Shown here: positions 7,218 through 13,492 of the stretch, piece after piece
Position numbering within the stretch: the first letter of the stretch is position 1
Layout: the number at the start of each line of letters is the position of its first letter
Assembly: GCA_022822575.1 (NCBI GenBank)
Contig: JAJEBJ010000291.1
Span: 1-13,811, forward strand
DNA length: 13,811 nucleotides
From: Alphaproteobacteria bacterium
GTDB lineage: Bacteria; Pseudomonadota; Alphaproteobacteria; SP197
Reading direction: 5' to 3'
Position numbers and translations under genes: made by a program
The notes under the pieces: model-generated
Told to the model about the DNA's origin: nothing
What the model saw: the letters and a program-made list of their open reading frames with translations, nothing else
Database searches by the model: none

Positions 7218-7667
7218 ATGAAGCAGCGCGCCCGTCCCGTCGGCATCAACCACATCGCCCTCGAAGTCGGCGACATCGCCGAGGCGATGGCCTTCTACAA
7301 GGGCTTCCTTGATTTCGAGATTGCCTGGCAGTCTTCCGATGCCGCCTTCGTCTACTTTGGCGACCAGTTCATCAATTTCATGACGCCCCGGCGCCAGGGG
7401 CCTGACGAGGGAAGGCACTTCGGCATCGCCGTCGATGACAAGCAGGCGGCTATCGCCAGGCTCGAGGACATGGGCGTGGAGCTGTTGCCCGGCCGTTTCA
7501 CCGATTTTCTGGACCCCTGGGGAAACCGGGTGGAACTCACGACCTACACGAACATCCAGTTCACCAAGGCCGATCACGTGCTGAAGGGCATGGGTCTCGG
7601 CCATCTCGAGAAGACAGAAGGCGCCGTGGCCGAACTCGCCGCCAAGGGCATGGCGCCCGAGGGCTGA
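7218..7667 (+). CDS. VOC-fold (glyoxalase/bleomycin-resistance superfamily) protein
   Basis: 149 residues with the paired beta-alpha-beta-beta-beta architecture of the vicinal oxygen chelate fold. Opening INHIALEVGDIAEAMAFYKG (10-29) supplies H12, RHFGIAV supplies H67, and DPWGNRVEL supplies E106, three of the four usual metal ligands. The fourth, usually Glu near residue 50, is not obvious (FGDQFINF), so metal binding may be altered. An in-frame TGA at 7203 limits the start to ATG 7218; the ribosome site is weak. The FAD dehydrogenase follows after 27 bp (or 18 bp with its alternative start), so the two form an operon. Members include glyoxalases, dioxygenases, epimerases and binding proteins; the role here, perhaps handling a product or aldehyde of amine demethylation, is inference. 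Confidence 0.85.
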   Translation: MKQRARPVGINHIALEVGDIAEAMAFYKGFLDFEIAWQSSDAAFVYFGDQFINFMTPRRQGPDEGRHFGIAVDDKQAAIARLEDMGVELLPGRFTDFLDPWGNRVELTTYTNIQFTKADHVLKGMGLGHLEKTEGAVAELAAKGMAPEG

Positions 7668-7694
7668 CGGTCTGCTTCGGAGGACATGAGGACG

Positions 7695-10130
7695 ATGAAA
7701 TCCCACGCTCGCGTGGTCGTGATCGGCGGCGGAGTCGTCGGTGCCGCCACGCTCTATCACCTTGCAAGGAAAGGCTGGAGCGACGTCGTGCTCGTCGAGC
7801 GCCGTGAACTGACCTCCGGTTCGACCTGGCATGCCGCAGGCCTGCTGCCGCTCTTCAACATGAGCTACTCGGTGGGCCAGGTGCACAAGTACTCGGTCCG
7901 CTTCTACCAGGAGTTGCAGAAGGAGACCGGGATGGATGTCGGTTTTCGCAAGGTCTCCAACATCCGCCTTGCCATGAACCGGGACCGCATGGACGAGTAT
8001 CACCAGTATGCCGGTGTTGCCGAGACCATCGGCGTCGAGGTGAGGTTCCTGTCACCCCAGGAGGTCGGGGAGATCTGGCCGCTGTGCAACACCGAAGGCC
8101 TCGTCGGCGCCATCCAGCATCCGGAGGATGGCTACATCCAGCCCGCCGACCTCACCCAGGCGCTGGCGAGCGGAGCACGCAACCGTGGCGCCGACATCCA
8201 TCGCAACTGCGCCGTCACGGCCCTGGAACGGAACCGGTCCGGCGAGTGGTGCGTCACCACGGACCAGGGGTCCATCACCTGTGAACACGTGGTCAGCGCC
8301 TCGGGCAGTTTCGCGCGCCAGGTGGGCGCCATGGCCGGTCTCGATGTTCCGGTCATTCCGGTGGAACACCAGTACATCGTCACCGAACCCCATGCGGCTC
8401 TCCAGCAACGCCAGGCCGACGGCCTGCCAGAACTGGGCGTTCTGCGGGAGTCGGATGGCTCCTGGTACATGCGCGAGGAGAGGGCGGGCCTCATTCTCGG
8501 ACCCTACGAAATCGGGGCTCCGGCGTGCTATGTCGACGGTCCGGCCGATGACATGGAGTACGAACTCTTCCAGGAGGACCTCGATCGCCTGGCGCCACAC
8601 ATCGAGTCGGCGATCAACCGGGTGCCGGCCTTTGGCGAGGTCGGAGTGAAGCAGGTCTACAACGGCGCCATCTGCTACACGCCTGACGGCTCGCCGATCA
8701 TCGGGCCAGCCTGGGGCGTCCGGAACTTCTGGCTCAATGAGGGCCACAGCTTCGGTATCACGGCTGCCGGAGGAGCAGGCTGGCAGCTCGCCGAGTGGAT
8801 CGTCGACGGCGAACCCACCATCGACATGCTGGGCGTCGATCCGCGTCGCTTTGGCGATTACGCCACACAGTCCTACCTGGTGGCGAAGAACGAGGAAGCC
8901 TATGCCAACGTCTTCACCATCCACTATCCGGATGAGGAACGGCCGGCGGCCCGCCCGCTTCGCCAGGCGCCCTCCTATGACCGTCTGAAGGAGCTTGGCG
9001 CCGTGTTCGGCCAGAAGTTCGGCTGGGAGAGGGCCAACTGGTTTGCTCCCTCCGGCATGGCGCAGGAGGACCACTGGTCGTTCCGTCGCTCACGCTGGTT
9101 CGAGCCGGTGGGCAACGAGGTGGAGAATGTCCACAACAACGTCGGCGTCCTCGACATGACGGCCTTTGCCAAGTGCCGGATCGCCGGTCCGGGGGCAGAG
9201 GAATTCCTTGAGGGCATGATTGCCAACCGGCTGCCCCGGAGCAGTGGCAGGGTGGGTCTTGTCCATGCGCTCACCGAGCGCGGCGGGGTCCACTCCGAGT
9301 TCACGGTGTTCCGGGAGTCACGGGAGAGCTTCTACGTCGTTTCCGCCGGCGCCCTGCAGCGCCTTGACCACGACTGGCTCACCAGGCACATGCCGTCGGA
9401 CGGGTCCGTCACCTTCACCAACATCACCAACCAGATGGGGGTCCTGGTGGTTGCCGGCCCGCGTTCGCGGGATCTGCTCTCGGGTCTCACCCGGGACGAT
9501 CTCTCGAACGAGAGCTTTCGCTGGCTCTCCGGACGCTGGATCGATGTCGGACTGGCGCCGGCGCTCGCCCTGCGCATGAACTTCGTCGGTGAACTGGGAT
9601 GGGAACTGCATCACCCGATCGAGTACCAGAACCACATCTTCGATGCCCTCATGACCGCGGGCGGCGATCTCGGCCTGAGGCCCTTCGGCATCCGGGCGAT
9701 GGAGGCAATGCGGATCGAGAAGTCGTACCGCATGGTGGGCCAGGAGCTTTCCATCGAGTATGCCGCCCTGGAAAGCGGGCTCGATCGTTTCGTGCGTCTC
9801 GACAAGAACGATTTCAAGGGACGCGCCGGACTGGTGGCATGGCAGGAACGCGGGTTTGCCAACCGTTTCGTCACCATGGTGGTGCACGACGTCGACGATG
9901 CCGATGCCCTAGGCAACAATCCCATCCGCCGCGATGGCGAGCTCGTGGGCAGGGCCACGTCGGGTGGCTTCGGATTCCGGCTCGGACAGTCCCTGGCGCT
10001 GGCCATGGTCCACCCCGATGCCGGCGAACCGGGAACGGAACTGACCATCGACATCCTCGGCCGCACCTTCCAGGCTACCGTCTGCGGGGAATCGCCTTTC
10101 GATCCGAAGAACGAACGGCTCCGGTCCTGA
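7695..10130 (+). CDS. FAD-dependent dimethylglycine/sarcosine dehydrogenase-like protein with C-terminal GcvT domain
   Basis: 811 residues. The N-terminal half is a DAO-type FAD oxidoreductase, with dinucleotide motif VVVIGGGVVGAATLYHLA (7-24). H46 in SGSTWHAAGL is the position of covalent histidyl-FAD linkage in dimethylglycine and sarcosine dehydrogenases. CYTPDGSPIIGP and GHSFGITAAGGAG near 330-360 are typical of the end of the FAD domain. A central FAO_M-like segment leads to a GcvT folate-binding domain (about 465-700) and a C-terminal barrel (about 715-805). The family removes an N-methyl group from dimethylglycine, sarcosine or similar amines and transfers the one-carbon unit to tetrahydrofolate. 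ATG 7695 is chosen because GGAGG ends 11 nt before it; ATG 7686 lies only 2 nt after that GGAGG. The exact amine is unknown. The divergent MttB-family gene supports a methylated-amine pathway. Confidence 0.92.
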   Translation: MKSHARVVVIGGGVVGAATLYHLARKGWSDVVLVERRELTSGSTWHAAGLLPLFNMSYSVGQVHKYSVRFYQELQKETGMDVGFRKVSNIRLAMNRDRMDEYHQYAGVAETIGVEVRFLSPQEVGEIWPLCNTEGLVGAIQHPEDGYIQPADLTQALASGARNRGADIHRNCAVTALERNRSGEWCVTTDQGSITCEHVVSASGSFARQVGAMAGLDVPVIPVEHQYIVTEPHAALQQRQADGLPELGVLRESDGSWYMREERAGLILGPYEIGAPACYVDGPADDMEYELFQEDLDRLAPHIESAINRVPAFGEVGVKQVYNGAICYTPDGSPIIGPAWGVRNFWLNEGHSFGITAAGGAGWQLAEWIVDGEPTIDMLGVDPRRFGDYATQSYLVAKNEEAYANVFTIHYPDEERPAARPLRQAPSYDRLKELGAVFGQKFGWERANWFAPSGMAQEDHWSFRRSRWFEPVGNEVENVHNNVGVLDMTAFAKCRIAGPGAEEFLEGMIANRLPRSSGRVGLVHALTERGGVHSEFTVFRESRESFYVVSAGALQRLDHDWLTRHMPSDGSVTFTNITNQMGVLVVAGPRSRDLLSGLTRDDLSNESFRWLSGRWIDVGLAPALALRMNFVGELGWELHHPIEYQNHIFDALMTAGGDLGLRPFGIRAMEAMRIEKSYRMVGQELSIEYAALESGLDRFVRLDKNDFKGRAGLVAWQERGFANRFVTMVVHDVDDADALGNNPIRRDGELVGRATSGGFGFRLGQSLALAMVHPDAGEPGTELTIDILGRTFQATVCGESPFDPKNERLRS

Positions 10131-10546
10131 TTGGAGGTCCACGGCCCCTTCGCCGGCAGCTGAAGTCGGTGCCGGGGATGGCGTGACGATGTTCGCGCAT
10201 GGCAGCACAAGGGTGTCGACACGTGTGCAGCCGGCTTCTGACCGCCGTCGTATGGACAGCGATGTCCGAGGCCTTTATCCGGGGGCCTTGCGCGATGCCC
10301 TTCCATCCGGTCGATGCAGTCGCGACGTCATCGACGTTGGTGCGAACCCGATTCGTATCCGGTGCCAGCTGCGATGCGCCATGGCGGGCAAGGTCGAGGC
10401 CGGCATTCCAATACCCGCGTCGTGAGTGTCGGCGCCGAGCCAAGATCACGGGACTTCGGAATCGGGGCCATGGCGGCCAGCCGAGTTTTCTGCCTACAAG
10501 TGACGCTTGGACATGCGGTCCACAGGCGCGGCGCTCATGACCTCCT
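10131..10546. other. 416-bp stretch without a recognised gene
   Basis: Lies between the ends of the FAD dehydrogenase (+) and the ClbS-like gene (-), which converge. Open frames here are short (up to about 80-113 residues), overlap each other on both strands, have no convincing ribosome sites and match no family I know. Small dyads occur, such as the 10-bp palindrome GTGTCGACAC (10213-10222), GGACA-GCGA-TGTCC (10254-10267) and TGGAC-ATGCG-GTCCA (10508-10522), but none has a U-tract. For a convergent gap this is unusually long; it may be a decayed gene or the scar of an insertion. Confidence 0.5.
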
Positions 10547-11059
10547 TCAGGTGATGTCGTTCTGCCGTTTCCAATGCTGCAGTCGCGTGCGCGCGTTGGT
10601 CAAGGGCGACGAGGTGTTGAGTTGGATCATGCGGCCCATTGTGTGTTTCCCATACCACGTTGACCCGTAGAGTTGCTCATCGGTTTTCCCCGAGATGACG
10701 GCAACAATCTTCCGCTTTGCGATCTCGAGTTCCTTCAAGAGCTGATCAAAGGGAACAGTCTCGAAATCGGTATAGAATCTCTGCGCAAGGGCGCCGAGCT
10801 GGTTCCATTTGAAATCCGTCTCCGGAAAGTCAATCGGCTCGCCTCTGGCATCCCTTTCAATCCACTTCAGCACCAGCTTGTTCCACCCGAGCAGATAACT
10901 GACCAGGTTGTGCACACTCATGACCGTCCCCTTGGCATGCCCTTCTAGGGTCGTCTCGCTGCACCGCGAGACCGGGACGGACTTAAGATCCTTGTAAAGA
11001 TGATCGAAATTTCTCTCGATGGCATTGAGGAGTTCCTGACGGGAAGCAGGGATAGACAT
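10547..11059 (-). CDS. ClbS/DfsB family four-helix bundle protein
   Basis: 170 residues matching the ClbS/DfsB family closely in length and motifs: SIPASRQELLNAIERNF (2-18), EGHAKGTVMSVHNLVSYLLG (39-58), DFPETDFKWNQLG (77-89) and GRMIQLNTSSPLTNARTRL (142-160). ClbS protects colibactin producers by opening the toxin's cyclopropane; most family members are uncharacterised DinB-like bundles found as isolated genes, so toxin resistance is only one possibility. ATG 11059 is chosen because homology starts at MSIP; an upstream ATG at 11083 adds eight unconserved residues. Codon use is visibly less GC-rich than neighbouring genes, with AT-ending codons frequent, which together with the gene-poor flanks suggests horizontal acquisition. 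No colibactin or other polyketide genes are in the window. Confidence 0.9.
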   Translation of the reverse strand: MSIPASRQELLNAIERNFDHLYKDLKSVPVSRCSETTLEGHAKGTVMSVHNLVSYLLGWNKLVLKWIERDARGEPIDFPETDFKWNQLGALAQRFYTDFETVPFDQLLKELEIAKRKIVAVISGKTDEQLYGSTWYGKHTMGRMIQLNTSSPLTNARTRLQHWKRQNDIT

Positions 11060-11195
11060 GGATCGATCTCGGTTGACATCCACTCGTCCGCACGCCGCAT
11101 ATCATGGATTCGCCACAGAGTTGAGCAAGTACGGTTCGAGTTCGACAGGGCTGTCACACTTGGATCTCTCGGGTTCTGCATTCTCTGCAAGGTTG

Positions 11196-11220
11196 GCTGT
11201 GGAATGACACATTTCACAGC
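11196..11220. repeat. Inverted repeat, 11-bp arms, 3-nt loop
   Basis: GCTGTGGAATG (11196-11206), loop ACA, CATTTCACAGC (11210-11220). All eleven positions pair, one as a G-U wobble in RNA read from the plus strand. The dyad could be a protein-binding site or the tip of a dispersed palindromic repeat. No U-tract follows. Confidence 0.6.
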
Positions 11221-11242
11221 GATTCTCGTTCACCTGGCCACT

Positions 11243-11260
11243 GGCGGTCCGGGGACCGCC
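11243..11260. repeat. Perfect GC-rich inverted repeat, 8-bp arms
   Basis: GGCGGTCC (11243-11250), GG, then GGACCGCC (11253-11260). The centre is too tight for an unstrained RNA loop without losing a pair or two, so a dimeric protein site or a cruciform is as likely as a hairpin. It is 22 bp after the previous dyad. Confidence 0.55.
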
Positions 11261-11432
11261 TCCGACTCCAAGGTCTTGCGGTACTTGACGGCAGTTTGAG
11301 TCGTCTTCGGGCAGATTGCCGATACCCTGCGGCAACGATGGAATGCCCTGATGCGCCGGGCCGGATGGAACGTGTGCCCTTCCCGGGATTCCACGACCTG
11401 CACATGCTCGGCAAGCGCCGGTTGCGAGTCGG

Positions 11433-11463
11433 TGCATGCGACCGCAGGATGCGGTCGCATGCA
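11433..11463. promoter_or_regulatory. Perfect 14-bp inverted repeat with 3-nt loop upstream of the SAM methyltransferase
   Basis: TGCATGCGACCGCA (11433-11446), loop GGA, TGCGGTCGCATGCA (11450-11463). The stem is perfect, ends 36 nt before the methyltransferase ATG and 23 nt before its AGGGAGA site. As RNA it would be very stable; lack of a U-tract argues against a simple intrinsic terminator. Candidate roles are an attenuator or leader hairpin, an operator for a dimeric regulator, or a copy of a dispersed palindromic element. Confidence 0.6.
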
Positions 11464-11499
11464 TCGCAGCGTCCGCGCAAATGAGACAGGGAGACACCG

Positions 11500-12336
11500 A
11501 TGGATCATGACCCGGCCCCTGAGACATCGACGCCCACCTATACCATGGGCTACGGCCCCGAATTCCGGAAAATGCTGGAGCGCAGGAATGCGGCCGTGGC
11601 TGCCGCTCATCTGCTGCCCCAGCTGGAGCACGGCATGCGTCTTCTCGACCTCGGCTGCGGCCCGGGCACGATCTCGGTCGGCCTGGCGGAGGCGGTGACT
11701 CCCGGAGAGCTGCATGGCATCGACATGGAGGAATCGCAGATTGACATGGCGCGCGAGGCGGCGCGTGCAGGCGGACATGGGAACGCGTTCTTCCAGGTGG
11801 GTAACGCGACCGACCTTCCCTTCGAAGACGCTTCGTTCGACGTGGTGCACTGCCATGCAGTGCTCATGCATGCGCCCGGCACCCAGGCCGTGCTGGCCGA
11901 GGCCAGGCGGGTCCTGAAGCCTGGAGGCCTGATCTCCGCTCGCGAGCTGGTCGGCGACTCCTCGTTCGTCGAACCCGATCACTACCTCGGCGCGGACGCC
12001 GGCGCGTGGGCGACGTTCCTGAAACTTCTTGCCGCCAACGGCGGCCATCCGCAGATGGGCAAGGAACTCAAGCGCGCGTTCGCTGACGCCGGGTTCGCGG
12101 ACATTCTTGCGACGGCCACCTTCGAGACCTTCGACTCGGCCGAGGATCTCGCCTTTCTTCGCGGCTTGATCACCGGCTGGTTCTTCGCACCGGAGACCAT
12201 GGAAGCCGCAATCAAGCTCGGCCTCGCGACGCAGGATACGTTCGATGGGTGGCGTGACGGGCTTGATCGGTGGATGACGGAGCCCGGCGCCTTCGCCGCC
12301 TTCGCCTGGGGCGAGGCGATCGGGCGCCATCCATAG
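11500..12336 (+). CDS. Class I SAM-dependent methyltransferase (UbiE/Methyltransf_11-like)
   Basis: 278 residues. SAM-binding motif I is LLDLGCGPGTISVGLA (48-63). The acidic residue ending the second strand is D75 in LHGIDMEESQ, and NATDLPFEDASFDVVHCH (102-119) covers motifs II and III. LKPGGLISAREL (139-150) is the usual post-motif. The C-terminal half (about 150-278), rich in Ala, Phe and Trp, probably shapes the substrate pocket. The start is ATG 11500, with AGGGAGA about 7 nt upstream. It stands alone on its strand, behind the hairpin at 11433-11463 and followed by a possible terminator at 12362. The substrate is unknown; related proteins methylate quinones, sterol-like or small secondary metabolites. 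Confidence 0.9.
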   Translation: MDHDPAPETSTPTYTMGYGPEFRKMLERRNAAVAAAHLLPQLEHGMRLLDLGCGPGTISVGLAEAVTPGELHGIDMEESQIDMAREAARAGGHGNAFFQVGNATDLPFEDASFDVVHCHAVLMHAPGTQAVLAEARRVLKPGGLISARELVGDSSFVEPDHYLGADAGAWATFLKLLAANGGHPQMGKELKRAFADAGFADILATATFETFDSAEDLAFLRGLITGWFFAPETMEAAIKLGLATQDTFDGWRDGLDRWMTEPGAFAAFAWGEAIGRHP

Positions 12337-12361
12337 TGGCCTGTCCTCCTGTCTCAGCGGT

Positions 12362-12401
12362 CCGCTTCCGGAACGAGCCAAAGACCGGAGCGGGAGATTT
12401 T
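12362..12401 (+). terminator. Candidate intrinsic terminator of the SAM methyltransferase
   Basis: CCGCTTCCGG (12362-12371) pairs with CCGGAGCGG (12385-12393), leaving one bulged T, and is followed by GAGA and TTTT (12398-12401). It lies 25 nt after the stop codon. The T-run is short, so strength is uncertain. Confidence 0.4.
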
Positions 12402-12623
12402 CACTTCCGAAATGTGAGCGATTTCGCTTGGGATTGACACACATGGAGGCGGCCGTCCAAGCGCTGTGCTTCACCGGGGCCGTTCACGAGGCGGGTTCGG
12501 GACCACACGGGTGGGCGTCCACAGGAACACTGCCTGCCAGACAGGGACATCTGGATGAGCCCCCCGGAAACGCATTCTCGACCGGTGATCCAACCACGCA
12601 CGTCACCGCGTGACCGGAGGACG

Positions 12624-12644
12624 GGACAGGTCAGGATCCTGTCC
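12624..12644 (-). terminator. Possible hairpin after the FAH-family gene
   Basis: GGACAGG (12624-12630) and CCTGTCC (12638-12644) make a perfect 7-bp stem with a 7-nt loop, beginning 17 nt beyond the minus-strand stop codon. There is no U-tract, so it may terminate weakly or protect the 3' end. Confidence 0.3.
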
Positions 12645-12661
12645 GGGTGGCGGCAAGGGCG

Positions 12662-13492
12662 TTACAGGGGGCCGATGACCTCGCTGCGCTGCGCGCCGAG
12701 ACCGTCAATCTCCAGGCGCAGGCGGTCACCCGGCTGCAGGTAGACCGGTGGCCGGCGTCCGGAGCCGACGCCCGCCGGCGTTCCGGTCAGCATGACGTCG
12801 CCGGGCTCAAGGGACATGAAACGGCTCACGAAATGCACCAGGTGGGCCACGGGAAAGATCATGTCGGCGGTCGTGCCGTCCTGCATGCGCTTGCCGTTCA
12901 CATCGAGCGTCAGGCGCAGATTCTGCGGATCGGCGACCTCGTCGGCGGTGACAAGCCAGGGCCCGAGAGGGCACCAGGTGTCGCCGGACTTGCCGAGGAC
13001 CCACTGGCCACTGCCCTTGGCCTGGAACTTGCGCTCCGAGACGTCGTTGGCGATGCAGTATCCGGCGACGTGATCGAGCGCCGCGGCCTCGGGCACCTCG
13101 TGACAACGCCTGCCGATGACGACGGCCAGTTCCACCTCCCAGTCGCAGTGGCGGCTGTCGCGCAGCATGCGGATCGGATCGTCCGGACCGTTCAGCGACG
13201 TCGTCGGCTTGAAGAAGACAATGGGCTCCACGGGCCTCTCGAGACCCGCTTCGGCGGCGTGGTCGGCATAGTTGAGGCCGATGCAGACGATCTTGCCGAT
13301 GCCGCTCACCGGCACGCCGAAACGCACCTCATCCTCCACGACGGGGAGGGTGCTGCTGTCGATATCACGCAGCCCGGCCAGTGCCGCCGCATCGACGGCA
13401 TCGAGGCGGCCGACGAGATCCCTGAGCCGGCCCTCACCGTCGATCAGTCCCGGCCGTTCCCGGCCCGGATCACCGAAACGCACGAGTTTCAT
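12662..13492 (-). CDS. Fumarylacetoacetate hydrolase (FAH) family protein
   Basis: 276 residues, the size of single-domain FAH-family enzymes that cleave or decarboxylate 2-oxo acids in aromatic and other catabolism. Metal ligands are E119 and E121 in DWEVELAVVIG and D150 in IANDVSERKFQ. Other family marks are IGLNYADHAAEAG (71-83) with H78, KSGDTWCPLGPWLV (168-181) and TGTPAGVG (236-243). The frame extends to 13561, but ATG 13492 is chosen: homology begins at MKLVRFGD, a G-rich ribosome site (AAAGGGGGA) lies about 8 nt upstream, and a promoter-like pair sits just beyond. Candidate activities are 2-hydroxyhepta-2,4-diene-1,7-dioate isomerase, acylpyruvase and ureidoglycolate lyase; many genes annotated as these are simply FAH family. 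No aromatic pathway genes are in the window. Confidence 0.92.
   Translation of the reverse strand: MKLVRFGDPGRERPGLIDGEGRLRDLVGRLDAVDAAALAGLRDIDSSTLPVVEDEVRFGVPVSGIGKIVCIGLNYADHAAEAGLERPVEPIVFFKPTTSLNGPDDPIRMLRDSRHCDWEVELAVVIGRRCHEVPEAAALDHVAGYCIANDVSERKFQAKGSGQWVLGKSGDTWCPLGPWLVTADEVADPQNLRLTLDVNGKRMQDGTTADMIFPVAHLVHFVSRFMSLEPGDVMLTGTPAGVGSGRRPPVYLQPGDRLRLEIDGLGAQRSEVIGPL

Larger units (their letters stand above)
11060..11499. other. 440-bp hairpin-rich divergent region, no gene recognised
   Basis: Separates the ClbS-like gene (-) from the SAM methyltransferase (+). It holds three strong inverted repeats (11196-11220, 11243-11260, 11433-11463), listed separately. A minus-strand frame ending near 11102 contains CEMCH and reads like protein over about 45 residues, but it has no ribosome site and shifts frame relative to other protein-like stretches, so a decayed gene is possible. 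Promoters for both flanking genes should be here; I found no strong -35/-10 pair. Confidence 0.5.
12337..12661. other. 325-bp gap between convergent genes
   Basis: Holds the candidate terminator at 12362-12401, a palindrome AGCGA-TT-TCGCT (12417-12428) and the hairpin at 12624-12644 near the end of the FAH-family gene. No gene is recognised; short frames inside it lack ribosome sites and family resemblance. Confidence 0.5.

Noticed and set aside
8052..9074. Minus-strand frame of 340 residues
   Set aside because: Antisense to the FAD/GcvT dehydrogenase; no family resemblance.
10183..10425. Plus-strand frame of 80 residues in the gap after the FAD dehydrogenase
   Set aside because: No convincing ribosome site, overlapped by other frames on both strands, no recognisable motif.
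11230..12474. Minus-strand frame of 414 residues
   Set aside because: Mostly antisense to the SAM methyltransferase, which has clear motifs; the His/Arg-rich text and low family resemblance mark it as a shadow.
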